Under the pieces are notes generated by a model. That model was not told the DNA's origin and did no database searches. It saw only the letters and a list, made by a program, of their open reading frames with translations. From the IMG/VR virus record IMGVR_UViG_3300020469_000041, positions 1 to 64,000 of that record: a DNA stretch of 64,000 bases, one strand, 5' to 3'. Each line of letters starts with the position of its first letter. Positions within the stretch are counted from its first letter, which is position 1. Source of the DNA: a virus. Positions 28,200 through 34,962 of this stretch are shown here, one piece after another. A program made the position numbers and the translations under genes.

Positions 28200-28790
28200 A
28201 TGGCAAGTTTATTTGATACACTACAAGCACAAGCATTTAGAGCTGGCGTTTCTCCTCGCACGAAGGAATCACAGCAATGGTTTCAGCGTAATGTTAAGAA
28301 GTTAGCTGATGTAAATAGAAGATCTGTACTGAAAGATGATGCATTAGATCCTACTACAAAGCCAAGAGTTGGTGATATGATTATGTATTTCTATGATCCA
28401 AAGCATAAAGCAACATTACCATACTATGATAGATTTCCTCTTACGATTATGGTCGAACCAGCACCTGGTGGATTCTATGGATTGAATCTACATTACCTAT
28501 CACCGGGTGTACGTGCAAGATTCCTTGACGAGCTCATGAAGTTAGGCCCAAGCAAGGTTGGTGAAACATCACGCTTGGCAAGATTACGATATAAGACTCT
28601 TGCAAGTGTAAGGAAATTCAAAGAATTCGAACCGTGTTATAAGCATTATCTAATGCCTCATGTTAAATCAAAGATGGTAAGAGTCCCAATGACTGAATGG
28701 GAAATTGCTATCTTCTTACCAACAGAGCAATTTGTAAAAGTCAAAGCAGCTTCTGTATGGAGATACTCAAGGAAACAATACGCATCATGA
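28200..28790 (+). CDS. Conserved phage assembly/structural protein of unknown function
   Basis: 196 residues. Features include K-P-R-V-G-D-M-I-M-Y-F-Y-D-P-K near residue 58, Y-D-R-F-P-L-T-I-M-V near residue 80 and G-F-Y-G-L-N-L-H-Y-L-S-P near residue 95, then basic C-terminal segments. It sits between gp4 and the tail-tube-fold protein, in a head/tail completion region, and is expressed from its own late promoter. I do not recognise a T4 homologue with confidence. DNA end protector gp2 is one candidate by neighbourhood only. No catalytic motif is seen. Confidence 0.8.
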   Translation: MASLFDTLQAQAFRAGVSPRTKESQQWFQRNVKKLADVNRRSVLKDDALDPTTKPRVGDMIMYFYDPKHKATLPYYDRFPLTIMVEPAPGGFYGLNLHYLSPGVRARFLDELMKLGPSKVGETSRLARLRYKTLASVRKFKEFEPCYKHYLMPHVKSKMVRVPMTEWEIAIFLPTEQFVKVKAASVWRYSRKQYAS

Positions 28791-29449
28791 ACAGCATAGA
28801 TAACCTCAAGTCAGTGATATCTAAGAAAGGCGGAGTTGCAATGCAAAATCGCTTTCAGGTATTTTTTACACCTCCTTCTGCAAATAGCTTAAAATCATTA
28901 CTTAACACCGATACAAGATCATTAGTTGGTGATCTTGCAAAAAACGCAATTACTGGTGGAAGTATAAAGAATCTTATACCAGATCCACGTGATATATCGA
29001 TATTATGTGAGTCAGTAAGTCTACCAGGACGAGCAATTACAACTCTTGATTACATAGCTGAAAGACAAGCAATTAAGATACCATACAGTGTAATTAATGA
29101 AGATATTACCATGACATTCATATTAACAAATGATTACTTTATAAAGAAGTTATTTGATTCATGGCTGACTAGTATTTTCGATGTTGAAAACTATAGAGCA
29201 GGTTATAAGAAAGACTTTACGTGTGATATTATCATACAACAACTAAATGAACAAAATATTCCAGTTTACGGTGTGAAACTAGAAGGTGCATTCCCCATCA
29301 CCGTCAATGCAATAAACATGGACAACAACGCAGAAAATACTGTCCAGAAAATGAGTGTGACAATGAGTTACGAAAACTATGTACCAGAAGATATATTTGA
29401 TAGCGTTAAATCAGCTGTCACTTCTGCTGCTGGTGCCCTTGGTATTTAA
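28787..29449 (+). CDS. Tail-tube-fold baseplate protein (gp54/gp19-like)
   Basis: 220 residues from the ATG at 28787, which overlaps the previous stop (ATGA) and has AAGGAAA upstream. A longer in-frame start 30 codons earlier lies inside the previous gene and is not used. Motifs S-I-L-C-E-S-V-S-L-P-G-R near residue 80, then D-I-T-M-T-F-I-L-T-N-D-Y-F and late M-S-V-T-M-S-Y-E-N-Y are typical of the phage tail-tube fold shared by gp19, gp48 and gp54. A role as tube initiator (gp54) is my preferred reading from position before gp26. Confidence 0.75.
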   Translation: MNSIDNLKSVISKKGGVAMQNRFQVFFTPPSANSLKSLLNTDTRSLVGDLAKNAITGGSIKNLIPDPRDISILCESVSLPGRAITTLDYIAERQAIKIPYSVINEDITMTFILTNDYFIKKLFDSWLTSIFDVENYRAGYKKDFTCDIIIQQLNEQNIPVYGVKLEGAFPITVNAINMDNNAENTVQKMSVTMSYENYVPEDIFDSVKSAVTSAAGALGI

Positions 29450-29468
29450 TATAATATAGGAGAATATA

Positions 29469-30173
29469 ATGGCGTTACCAAAAATAAGTGTTCCACGGTA
29501 TGATGTAGAATTACCATCTACCGGTAAAACATTAAAGATGAGACCTTATCTAGTTAAAGAAGAAAAGGTTTTAATGATTGCATTAGAGTCTAGTGATCCT
29601 GGACAAATTGCAAATGCTGTAAGAAGCGTTATTCAAGAATGTTACAGTTTAGATGATGTTAATAGTCTAACTACATTTGATATAGAATATCTATTTTTAC
29701 AACTAAGAGGAAAGTCTGTAGGTGAAGAAATGGAACTACAGATTAAATGTGAACACTGTGAAGAGTTAAATCCTCTACACATAAATGTAAATGATATTAA
29801 AATAACTAACGTTAATGAAGATCACAAAATTGTAATGCTAACTGATAAAATTGGTGTTAAAATGCGATGGCCATCGGTTAAAACATTTAGTGAATTAAAT
29901 GTTGAAAAATTAAATTCTGTAGAAGGTTTAATGGATCTTATTATTGAGTGCATTGAAAGTATATTTGATGATGACGCAGTATATGATAATACACAAACAA
30001 GTAAAGAGGAAATGGAAGGATTTATAGAAAATCTTAACTCTTCGCAGTTTAAGAAAGTTCAAGCTTTCTTTCAAGATATGCCTATTGTTGAATATACGCA
30101 CGATATGATATGTAGTAGTTGTGGTGAAAAAAGTAAAATAGAGCTAAGAGGACTACAAAGTTTTTTTTCGTAG
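29469..30173 (+). CDS. 26: Baseplate hub / tail assembly chaperone gp26
   Basis: 234 residues. L-P-S-T-G-K-T-L-K-M-R-P-Y at residues 15-27, two CxxC pairs (C-E-H-C near 95, C-S-S-C-G-E-K near 218) and overall pattern fit the T4 baseplate protein family that includes gp26. The gene ends Q-S-F-F-S at a run of eight T (30161-30168). Directly after it, in the -1 frame, is a conserved-looking gp51-like stretch with no start codon. This recalls the frameshifting chaperone pair that precedes tape-measure genes in other tailed phages. AGGAG lies 8 nt before the ATG. Confidence 0.85.
   Translation: MALPKISVPRYDVELPSTGKTLKMRPYLVKEEKVLMIALESSDPGQIANAVRSVIQECYSLDDVNSLTTFDIEYLFLQLRGKSVGEEMELQIKCEHCEELNPLHINVNDIKITNVNEDHKIVMLTDKIGVKMRWPSVKTFSELNVEKLNSVEGLMDLIIECIESIFDDDAVYDNTQTSKEEMEGFIENLNSSQFKKVQAFFQDMPIVEYTHDMICSSCGEKSKIELRGLQSFFS
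30161..30168 (+). promoter_or_regulatory. Candidate -1 ribosomal frameshift site (T8)
   Basis: In the gp26 frame the ribosome reads AGT TTT TTT TCG TAG. The heptamer T TTT TTT allows P- and A-site tRNAs to re-pair one base back, continuing TTC GTA GGC into the gp51-like frame. The 0-frame stop is only one codon past the slip. Confidence 0.65.
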
Positions 30174-30355
30174 GCCTTTCACATGAGAGTTTAGTTAATT
30201 ATTATAAGACTAATTTTGCATTAATACAGCATCACAAATATAGTTTAACTGAGCTGGAAAATATGTTACCGTGGGAAAGGCAGATATATGTTAGCCTATT
30301 ACAGCAACATATTGAAGACGAAAACGAAAAGATTAAACAAAGGAAAACAAGATGA
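30167..30355 (+). CDS. 51: gp51-like hub assembly extension (via -1 frameshift from gp26)
   Basis: 62 codons in the -1 frame relative to gp26, reading F-V-G-L-S-H-E-S-L-V-N-Y-Y-K and later M-L-P-W-E-R-Q-I-Y. That compact helical peptide style matches gp51-type hub chaperones that follow gp26. The frame is open from 30137 but has no ATG, GTG or TTG before the Met of M-L-P-W, so most of it can be translated only by frameshifting, giving a 295-residue fusion. Its TGA overlaps the next ATG. Confidence 0.65.
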   Translation, partial: FVGLSHESLVNYYKTNFALIQHHKYSLTELENMLPWERQIYVSLLQQHIEDENEKIKQRKTR

Positions 30356-30675
30356 CAGAAGAAATAAAAGCAAGTGGACATCATCCAGCTGATACCAATG
30401 GTGATGGCAAGGTAAGTAGAAAAGAGCAAGATATGTATATGGAGTTTAAAAGAAAAGAACTCGAAGATGCAGATGCAATGCGAGATGCACAGCGTAAAAT
30501 GGCATGGTTCTCTTTATTTGGTATGTTACTATATCCATTCTCTGTCGTGCTAGCAAGCTTATTTGGGTTAGATGAAGCACAAAAAACATTAGGTAGTATG
30601 GCACCAACATACTTTGTTGCTGTTGCTGGTATCGTAGCAGCATTCTTTGGTGCACAGGCATTCAGTAAAAAATAG
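30352..30675 (+). CDS. EF-hand membrane protein in the tail operon
   Basis: 107 residues. Residues 14-25 form a complete 12-residue calcium loop (D14, N16, D18, K20, S22, E25). A charged helix (26-48) and two hydrophobic segments (about 49-70 and 84-102) follow. It overlaps the gp51-like frame by ATGA and sits 9 nt before the putative tape-measure gene. No family name is recognised. A membrane-acting tail component, or a holin-like protein gated by calcium, are both conceivable. Location in the tail operon favours the former. Confidence 0.8.
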   Translation: MTEEIKASGHHPADTNGDGKVSRKEQDMYMEFKRKELEDADAMRDAQRKMAWFSLFGMLLYPFSVVLASLFGLDEAQKTLGSMAPTYFVAVAGIVAAFFGAQAFSKK

Positions 30676-30684
30676 GAATAAATC

Positions 30685-32559
30685 ATGGCAGACGATAATT
30701 CAATAAACTTTCAAGAACTAATAAACTTAATGGCCGAAAATAATCGGTCTACAGTCGAAATTGAACGTGATGGTCGTAATACTCGTCGTCATCTTTTAGA
30801 AATGAAAAAACTACAAACTACTGCCCTTGAAACATCAAAAAATATGACAGCAATATTTGATAACTTTTTCGAATCTATGGATGCAAGTGCTTTACAAAAA
30901 GCTGAAACAGAAATGGAAAGAGCTTCTATATTTGAAGAAATTAGAGATTCTCTTAATGATGGTATACAAGTAGAAAATACAAGTAGCAATAGCTCTGGCA
31001 GTGGCAGTGGCATGATTAGCAAGCTTGGTGGTATGATGGGCGGAGCTGCTATGGCCGCTGGCGCATTACTTGCGGGTGTGGGTATAGGTGCAGCTGGTCT
31101 TACATATGCTATGGGCAAGATGGAAGAGCTAGACACTAAGAAGATTAAAGAAAACGTTGATGATCTATTGTCAATGGCCGAATCTGATAGAATGACTGTA
31201 GGTAATGTTGCGGCTGTAACTGCAACAATGACTGCATTAGGCGTTGGCTTAGCTGCATTTACTATAGGCGAAGGCGCATCAAAAGCTGTTGCTAAATTCT
31301 CTGAAGGTAGTGACTGGCCACAAGATATTAAAGATAACGTAGAAACATTATTATCTATTGGTGATATACCAGGCATGGGTGGAAATGCAGCAGCTGTAAG
31401 CTTAACATTAACTGGTCTAGGAGTTGGACTAGCCGCTTTTGGTATAGGTAAAGCTGCAGACGGTGTTGGTACTGCAATATCATCATTTAGTGAAGGTAAC
31501 TTTGCTGATAACATTAAGAAAGAAGTAGAGACTCTACTATCGATAGATACTGGTAAAGACGGCCAAGTTGGTGACTTTATGAAAACTATGTCTGGCTTAG
31601 GTTTAGGCTTAGCAGCATTTGGCATAGGTAAAGCTGTTGGTGGTACGGGTGATGCTATTACAAAGTTCTCCAGCGGTGATAACTTTGCACAAGGTATTAA
31701 AGACGAAGTAGAGACACTGTTATCTATTGATACAACATCAGGTATAGACGTAGAAAACTTTAAAAAGACACTAGGCGGATTAGGAGTTGGCTTAGCTGCA
31801 TTTGGTATAGGTTCATTCTTTGCTAGTGGAGATGGTGTTGCTGATGGAGTTAAGAAAGAAGTAGAAACATTATTAACCATTGGCGATGGCGCTGATATGG
31901 ACAGAACACTAGCAGCTACTGGATCTCTTGCTGCACTAGGTGTTGGTCTTACTGCATTCGGCGCTGGTAAAGGTGTCAATGCTCTTGCTGACCTAGGGTC
32001 TTCTATTGTTGGATTCTTTACTGGATCTAAGAGTCCTGTAGAACAAGCAATTGAAGTAGGTGAAAAGGCTGATACAATTCAAGCTGGTGCAGATGCATTT
32101 AGTGCTTTTGCTGATGTATTTCAACGAATGAGTGAAATGGGTAATATATCACTTGATTTAGATGATGCTATAGAAGAAATGGTTGAGTATTCTAAAGTGT
32201 TAGAAACTGTATTACAAGGTGGTAAAATTACTATCGGTAAAAACTTTAAAACTGATGGTTTAGCAAATTTAACAGAAGACGTTGACAAAGCAGTATCTAA
32301 TATTAATCGTGTTCGTGATGTATTACAATTGCAATCAGACAATGGTGCTGATGTTCAAGGCACAGATAATAAACAAGGTGATAAAGTTATTCACTTATCA
32401 GCTGAAAACATAGAATTAAGATTACCAGAAAATAATCAATCTGCGGGTGAAAATATTACTTTAGCAAGCGCTAATAATAGTAAACAATCTAATGTAAATG
32501 TTATACAAACTGCGCCTATTAATAGAATCAATGCGACCGCAGCGGGTGCATACGCATAA
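30685..32559 (+). CDS. Putative tail tape-measure protein built from 60-residue repeats
   Basis: 624 residues. After a coiled N-terminal part (1-100) and a Ser/Gly linker, residues ~157-450 hold five tandem repeats of almost exactly 60 residues, each with E-V-E-T-L-L-S-I and L-G-V-G-L-A-A-F-G-I-G (the latter at about 185, 245, 305, 366 and 418). The repeats are Gly/Ala-rich and hydrophobic. Position after gp26/gp51 and length close to T4 gp29 (590) suggest the tape measure, which sets tail length and may insert in the membrane. Direct similarity to gp29 is not obvious, so this is inference. Confidence 0.7.
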   Translation: MADDNSINFQELINLMAENNRSTVEIERDGRNTRRHLLEMKKLQTTALETSKNMTAIFDNFFESMDASALQKAETEMERASIFEEIRDSLNDGIQVENTSSNSSGSGSGMISKLGGMMGGAAMAAGALLAGVGIGAAGLTYAMGKMEELDTKKIKENVDDLLSMAESDRMTVGNVAAVTATMTALGVGLAAFTIGEGASKAVAKFSEGSDWPQDIKDNVETLLSIGDIPGMGGNAAAVSLTLTGLGVGLAAFGIGKAADGVGTAISSFSEGNFADNIKKEVETLLSIDTGKDGQVGDFMKTMSGLGLGLAAFGIGKAVGGTGDAITKFSSGDNFAQGIKDEVETLLSIDTTSGIDVENFKKTLGGLGVGLAAFGIGSFFASGDGVADGVKKEVETLLTIGDGADMDRTLAATGSLAALGVGLTAFGAGKGVNALADLGSSIVGFFTGSKSPVEQAIEVGEKADTIQAGADAFSAFADVFQRMSEMGNISLDLDDAIEEMVEYSKVLETVLQGGKITIGKNFKTDGLANLTEDVDKAVSNINRVRDVLQLQSDNGADVQGTDNKQGDKVIHLSAENIELRLPENNQSAGENITLASANNSKQSNVNVIQTAPINRINATAAGAYA

Positions 32560-32562
32560 AAA

Positions 32563-32584
32563 AAAGGGACTCGAAAGTCCCTTT
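32563..32584. terminator. Bidirectional intrinsic terminator
   Basis: AAAGGGACT-CGAA-AGTCCCTTT hairpin. On the minus strand it is followed by eight T, ending the small 32599-32763 unit. On the plus strand it follows the tape-measure stop and is followed by TTTATAT. Confidence 0.85.
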
Positions 32585-32598
32585 ATATCATCTACAAA

Positions 32599-32763
32599 TT
32601 ATGCAGACCAAGCAAAACCTCGGTATATACCTGATTTAGCCTTTTCACGCTTTTCAATTGATGATGATACGTAATCAACACCACGATACTTCAAAGATCG
32701 CTCTTGTGGCTTAATTACTGTGTTGTCGACGTATGTTACGCCTCTATACATTTTGATAGTCAT
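32599..32763 (-). CDS. 54-residue YRGxxY-type small protein
   Basis: Reads M-T-I-K-M-Y-R-G-V-T-Y and later L-K-Y-R-G-V-D-Y, then G-I-Y-R-G-F-A at the C-terminus: three Y-R-G repeats. This resembles small DUF4278-like proteins of cyanobacteria and their phages. An ideal AGGAGG lies 7 nt before the ATG. It is a monocistronic unit between two terminators, behind a late promoter and a structured leader. Function is unknown. High expression is implied by the strong signals. Confidence 0.75.
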   Translation of the reverse strand: MTIKMYRGVTYVDNTVIKPQERSLKYRGVDYVSSSIEKREKAKSGIYRGFAWSA

Positions 32764-32882
32764 ATGACACCTCCTAAATTAAGAGATGCGTTCCTTCAGC
32801 TGTATTGCCTACTTCCGTTCACATATCGTGAATGAACGATTGTAGTCTTTTCAACCATGACTTATGGTGTTCAGAACTGAAC
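32764..32882 (-). ncRNA. Structured 119-nt 5' leader of the YRGxxY gene
   Basis: Predicted transcription start (32882) coincides with the first base of a hairpin GTTCA-GTTC-TGAAC. Next come ACCAT-AAGTC-ATGGT, then a two-tier stem over 32809-32845: outer CTAC/GTAG, internal loop, inner CGTTCA/TGAACG. The leader ends in AGGAGG. A 20-codon open frame without ribosome site lies inside. I recall similar leaders in marine cyanophages, but cannot check a named RNA family. Confidence 0.6.
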
Positions 32883-32887
32883 AATAT

Positions 32888-32895
32888 TATTTATA
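32888..32895 (-). promoter_or_regulatory. T4-type late promoter TATAAATA
   Basis: Immediately follows the T-run of the gp32 terminator. Drives the structured leader and the 54-residue gene. Confidence 0.65.
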
Positions 32896-32918
32896 AAAAA
32901 AGGGACCCGAAGGTCCCT
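32896..32918 (-). terminator. Intrinsic terminator with TTCG tetraloop
   Basis: Minus strand reads AGGGACC-TTCG-GGTCCCT followed by seven T, 85 nt beyond the gp32 stop. Stable C(UUCG)G loop. Ends the gp32 transcript. Confidence 0.85.
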
Positions 32919-33002
32919 AAAAGATTTTATAATAGTCACCTTAATTTATTGCCGGTGCTTCTTATGTTCTCCTTTGGTTATTATGTGGGGCTACAAACTA
33001 TC

Positions 33003-33908
33003 TTAGCCTTGTTGCGCCAACTTATCGAAGTAAGACAAAGTATCCTCTTCGGCTTCATCGCTAGTATTGAATGGAGCGCTGTCAACCGCAGACATTGAAG
33101 GCTGTTCCACTACTGGAGCAGATTCCATCATTGGAGCAGTATCCATAGACATGTGACCAGCGTCAACACCTAACACTTTATTCAACTTAGCTTTGAGTTC
33201 ATCATAAGACTTGTAATTGTTAGGATCAGTGAAGTCAGATAGAGAGTATAACTTATTGTATACTTCTTCTAGTCTTTCTTCATCTCCATTATATAAAGAG
33301 GCTGCTGCAGAAAACTCTGATTTATCATAGTTTACCCAACCTTCAACCTTGCGAATTTTAATCTTAAAATCTGCACCTTCCCAAAAATCATAAGGATTTA
33401 CTGGATCTTCATCTGCAAATTGTGGTTGCATTACATCCATGATTTTATCAAAGATCTTTTTACCAAATTTGTAAAGAAATACCTTACCTTCGTTATCAGG
33501 GTTTGCAGGATCAGAAACGACTAAGACATTTGATACATAGTGTAGACGTCTTTTCCTCTCCCTTGCTGTAGCTTTATCCTCATCACGGCCAGTGTTCCAA
33601 AGCACTGAATTTGCTTCAGATACTGGATCATCTTGTCCAATTGAGGTCAAACTATTTTCAATATACCACAGTCCAGTAGAACCTTTGAATCCATGATCCC
33701 AATACCTTACCCAAGGAAGATCTTCACCTTCTTTGGCTGGTAAGAATCGGACTACGGCATAACCATTTCCTGCTTTATCCCTGGTGGGTTTCCAAAACCT
33801 ATCATCGTCGTATGACTTTGTTTCAGTTTTAGTAGACACAGCTTCAGCTGCTTTTACGAGTTGGTCGATTGACGAGCCTCGTGTGCTCTTTAGATTTGCA
33901 AATGACAT
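33003..33908 (-). CDS. 32: Single-stranded DNA-binding protein gp32
   Basis: 301 residues. The core (F-W-K-P-T-R-D near 39, V-V-R-F-L-P, V-R-Y-W-D-H-G-F, then N-V-L-V-V-S-D-P-A-N-P-D-N-E-G-K-V-F-L-Y-K-F-G-K-K-I-F-D-K-I) aligns with T4 gp32. The T4 zinc ligands (His64, Cys77, Cys87, Cys90) are not conserved: the equivalent region, L-W-Y-I-E-N-S-L, has no cysteines. The C-terminal tail is acidic, D-E-A-E-E-D. It coats ssDNA and recruits gp59 and other replication proteins. Gene order gp33-gp59-gp32 is as in T4. Confidence 0.95.
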   Translation of the reverse strand: MSFANLKSTRGSSIDQLVKAAEAVSTKTETKSYDDDRFWKPTRDKAGNGYAVVRFLPAKEGEDLPWVRYWDHGFKGSTGLWYIENSLTSIGQDDPVSEANSVLWNTGRDEDKATARERKRRLHYVSNVLVVSDPANPDNEGKVFLYKFGKKIFDKIMDVMQPQFADEDPVNPYDFWEGADFKIKIRKVEGWVNYDKSEFSAAASLYNGDEERLEEVYNKLYSLSDFTDPNNYKSYDELKAKLNKVLGVDAGHMSMDTAPMMESAPVVEQPSMSAVDSAPFNTSDEAEEDTLSYFDKLAQQG

Positions 33909-33934
33909 ATATTTTCTCCGTATTGCATTGTATT

Positions 33935-33950
33935 AAGACGTAATTGTCTT
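33935..33950 (-). promoter_or_regulatory. Hairpin in gp32 leader (possible autoregulatory element)
   Basis: AAGAC-AATTAC-GTCTT, 27 nt upstream of the gp32 ATG. T4 gp32 represses its own mRNA through leader structure. Whether this hairpin does the same is inference. Confidence 0.35.
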
Positions 33951-33998
33951 TTCTATTTTTATTTCTGAATTATCCACTTTATACATTATATAATCTAT

Positions 33999-34027
33999 AT
34001 TATAACACATTTTCATGTGTTTGTAAA
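33999..34027 (-). promoter_or_regulatory. Early-type promoter of gp32
   Basis: -35 TTTACA (34022-34027), 17-nt spacer, extended -10 TGTTATAAT (TATAAT at 33999-34004). It lies at the gp59 3' end and gives gp32 its own transcript with a leader of about 85 nt. Confidence 0.8.
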
Positions 34028-34603
34028 CTCTTTTCTTAATAAACATACACATTTATTATGATCAAAGCTTACGAAGGGTGTATATTTTTCGATCTTTCTT
34101 TGAGTATCAGGCCATATAATGGTATCTGATATGTTCTTAGATTCACGAGATATAAACCCAAATATGGCATTAAGAATAACAATAGTTTCTAAACTAATTT
34201 CTTCTTGCAACCATAATTTAATGATCAGAGGATGCTGGCCATCTATGGCTTGAAACATACTGTTAAAAGATACATCCTCCTCTCCTAACCTATTTATATC
34301 TATTGAAAACACTCGATGAATACTTTCTTGTATTCTTTTGTGATCTCTATAGTTTTGTTCTCCCTCTTCATCCATCATATCTCCAACATAGCTGAGTCCA
34401 GCTTTAAAGTTAGAAATGTAGTAATCCTTTAAGTTACCATTATGTTTTTTAGCAAGTTTTGCAAAGAAATACTTATCTTTTCTTTTGAAAAAAGACTTAG
34501 GTGAAACATTAGACTTAAAGTTATATTTTACAGCATCATATCCAGATTCAAAATGTAACTTTAAAGCGTTATACAATTGATAAGATTCAAATGGATCAGT
34601 CAT
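34013..34603 (-). CDS. 59: DNA helicase loader gp59
   Basis: 196 residues against 217 in T4. Recognisable by G-Y-D-A-V-K-Y-N-F near 21-29, K-R-K-D-K-Y-F-F-A-K-L near 40-50, Y-I-S-N-F near 62 and the late D-T-I-I-W-P-D segment. gp59 loads the gp41 helicase onto gp32-coated forks. Its ATG overlaps the stop of a 37-codon frame upstream. Order gp33-gp59-gp32 is preserved. Confidence 0.9.
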   Translation of the reverse strand: MTDPFESYQLYNALKLHFESGYDAVKYNFKSNVSPKSFFKRKDKYFFAKLAKKHNGNLKDYYISNFKAGLSYVGDMMDEEGEQNYRDHKRIQESIHRVFSIDINRLGEEDVSFNSMFQAIDGQHPLIIKLWLQEEISLETIVILNAIFGFISRESKNISDTIIWPDTQRKIEKYTPFVSFDHNKCVCLLRKEFTNT

Positions 34604-34713
34604 TGTGGTATTATTTCCAAATACATCATATATATAGTAAGTATAGTGCTACAGATTAAAATCCATACTCCTAGTTTAAAAAAACCGTTTACTATTGCTG
34701 TTAAAAATTTCAT
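34600..34713 (-). CDS. Possible 37-residue membrane peptide between gp33 and gp59
   Basis: M-K-F-L-T-A-I-V-N-G-F-F-K-L-G-V-W-I-L-I-C then a further hydrophobic run: a single membrane segment at about residues 10-32. It fills the 116-nt gap and its TGA overlaps the gp59 ATG, giving coupling. The ribosome site is poor, so this is a tentative gene. Confidence 0.45.
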   Translation of the reverse strand: MKFLTAIVNGFFKLGVWILICSTILTIYMMYLEIIPQ

Positions 34714-34719
34714 ATAATT

Positions 34720-34962
34720 TTAAATTGGTAATTTATTACCTTTTTTACCTCTAATTAGATTAAGTCTCAATGCTTCTGCTTCCATTTTATCTTTGAGAGA
34801 ATCAGTAAGTAATTTTTTTAAGTTACTGTAATCCATTCCTCTTTCCTCTATGATAAAAGAAGCTGCATCGATGTAAGACATATTTCCCTTTGCTACTAAC
34901 TGCTCAACAGCATTGGAGAATCGTTTTCTTGTCATGATTTTTTGCTCTATATCTATTTTCAT
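34720..34962 (-). CDS. 33: Late transcription coactivator gp33
   Basis: 80 residues. The pattern V-E-Q-L-V-A-K-G-N-M-S-Y-I-D-A-A-S-F-I-I-E-E matches T4 gp33 (V-E-E-F-G-M-S-Y-L-E-A-T). gp33 bridges RNA polymerase flap and the sliding clamp to activate TATAAATA promoters together with gp55. Its presence agrees with the late boxes found here. Overlaps the upstream gene by ATGA. Confidence 0.85.
   Translation of the reverse strand: MKIDIEQKIMTRKRFSNAVEQLVAKGNMSYIDAASFIIEERGMDYSNLKKLLTDSLKDKMEAEALRLNLIRGKKGNKLPI

Noticed and set aside
30789-31979. Long open frame (396 codons) antisense to the tape-measure candidate
   Set aside because: Pro/Ser-rich shadow of a repetitive Gly/Ala-rich gene with no ribosome site or protein-like domain order.
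34291-34298. TATAAATA inside gp59
   Set aside because: It lies within codons for D-I-N with no gene start at suitable distance. Treated as chance.
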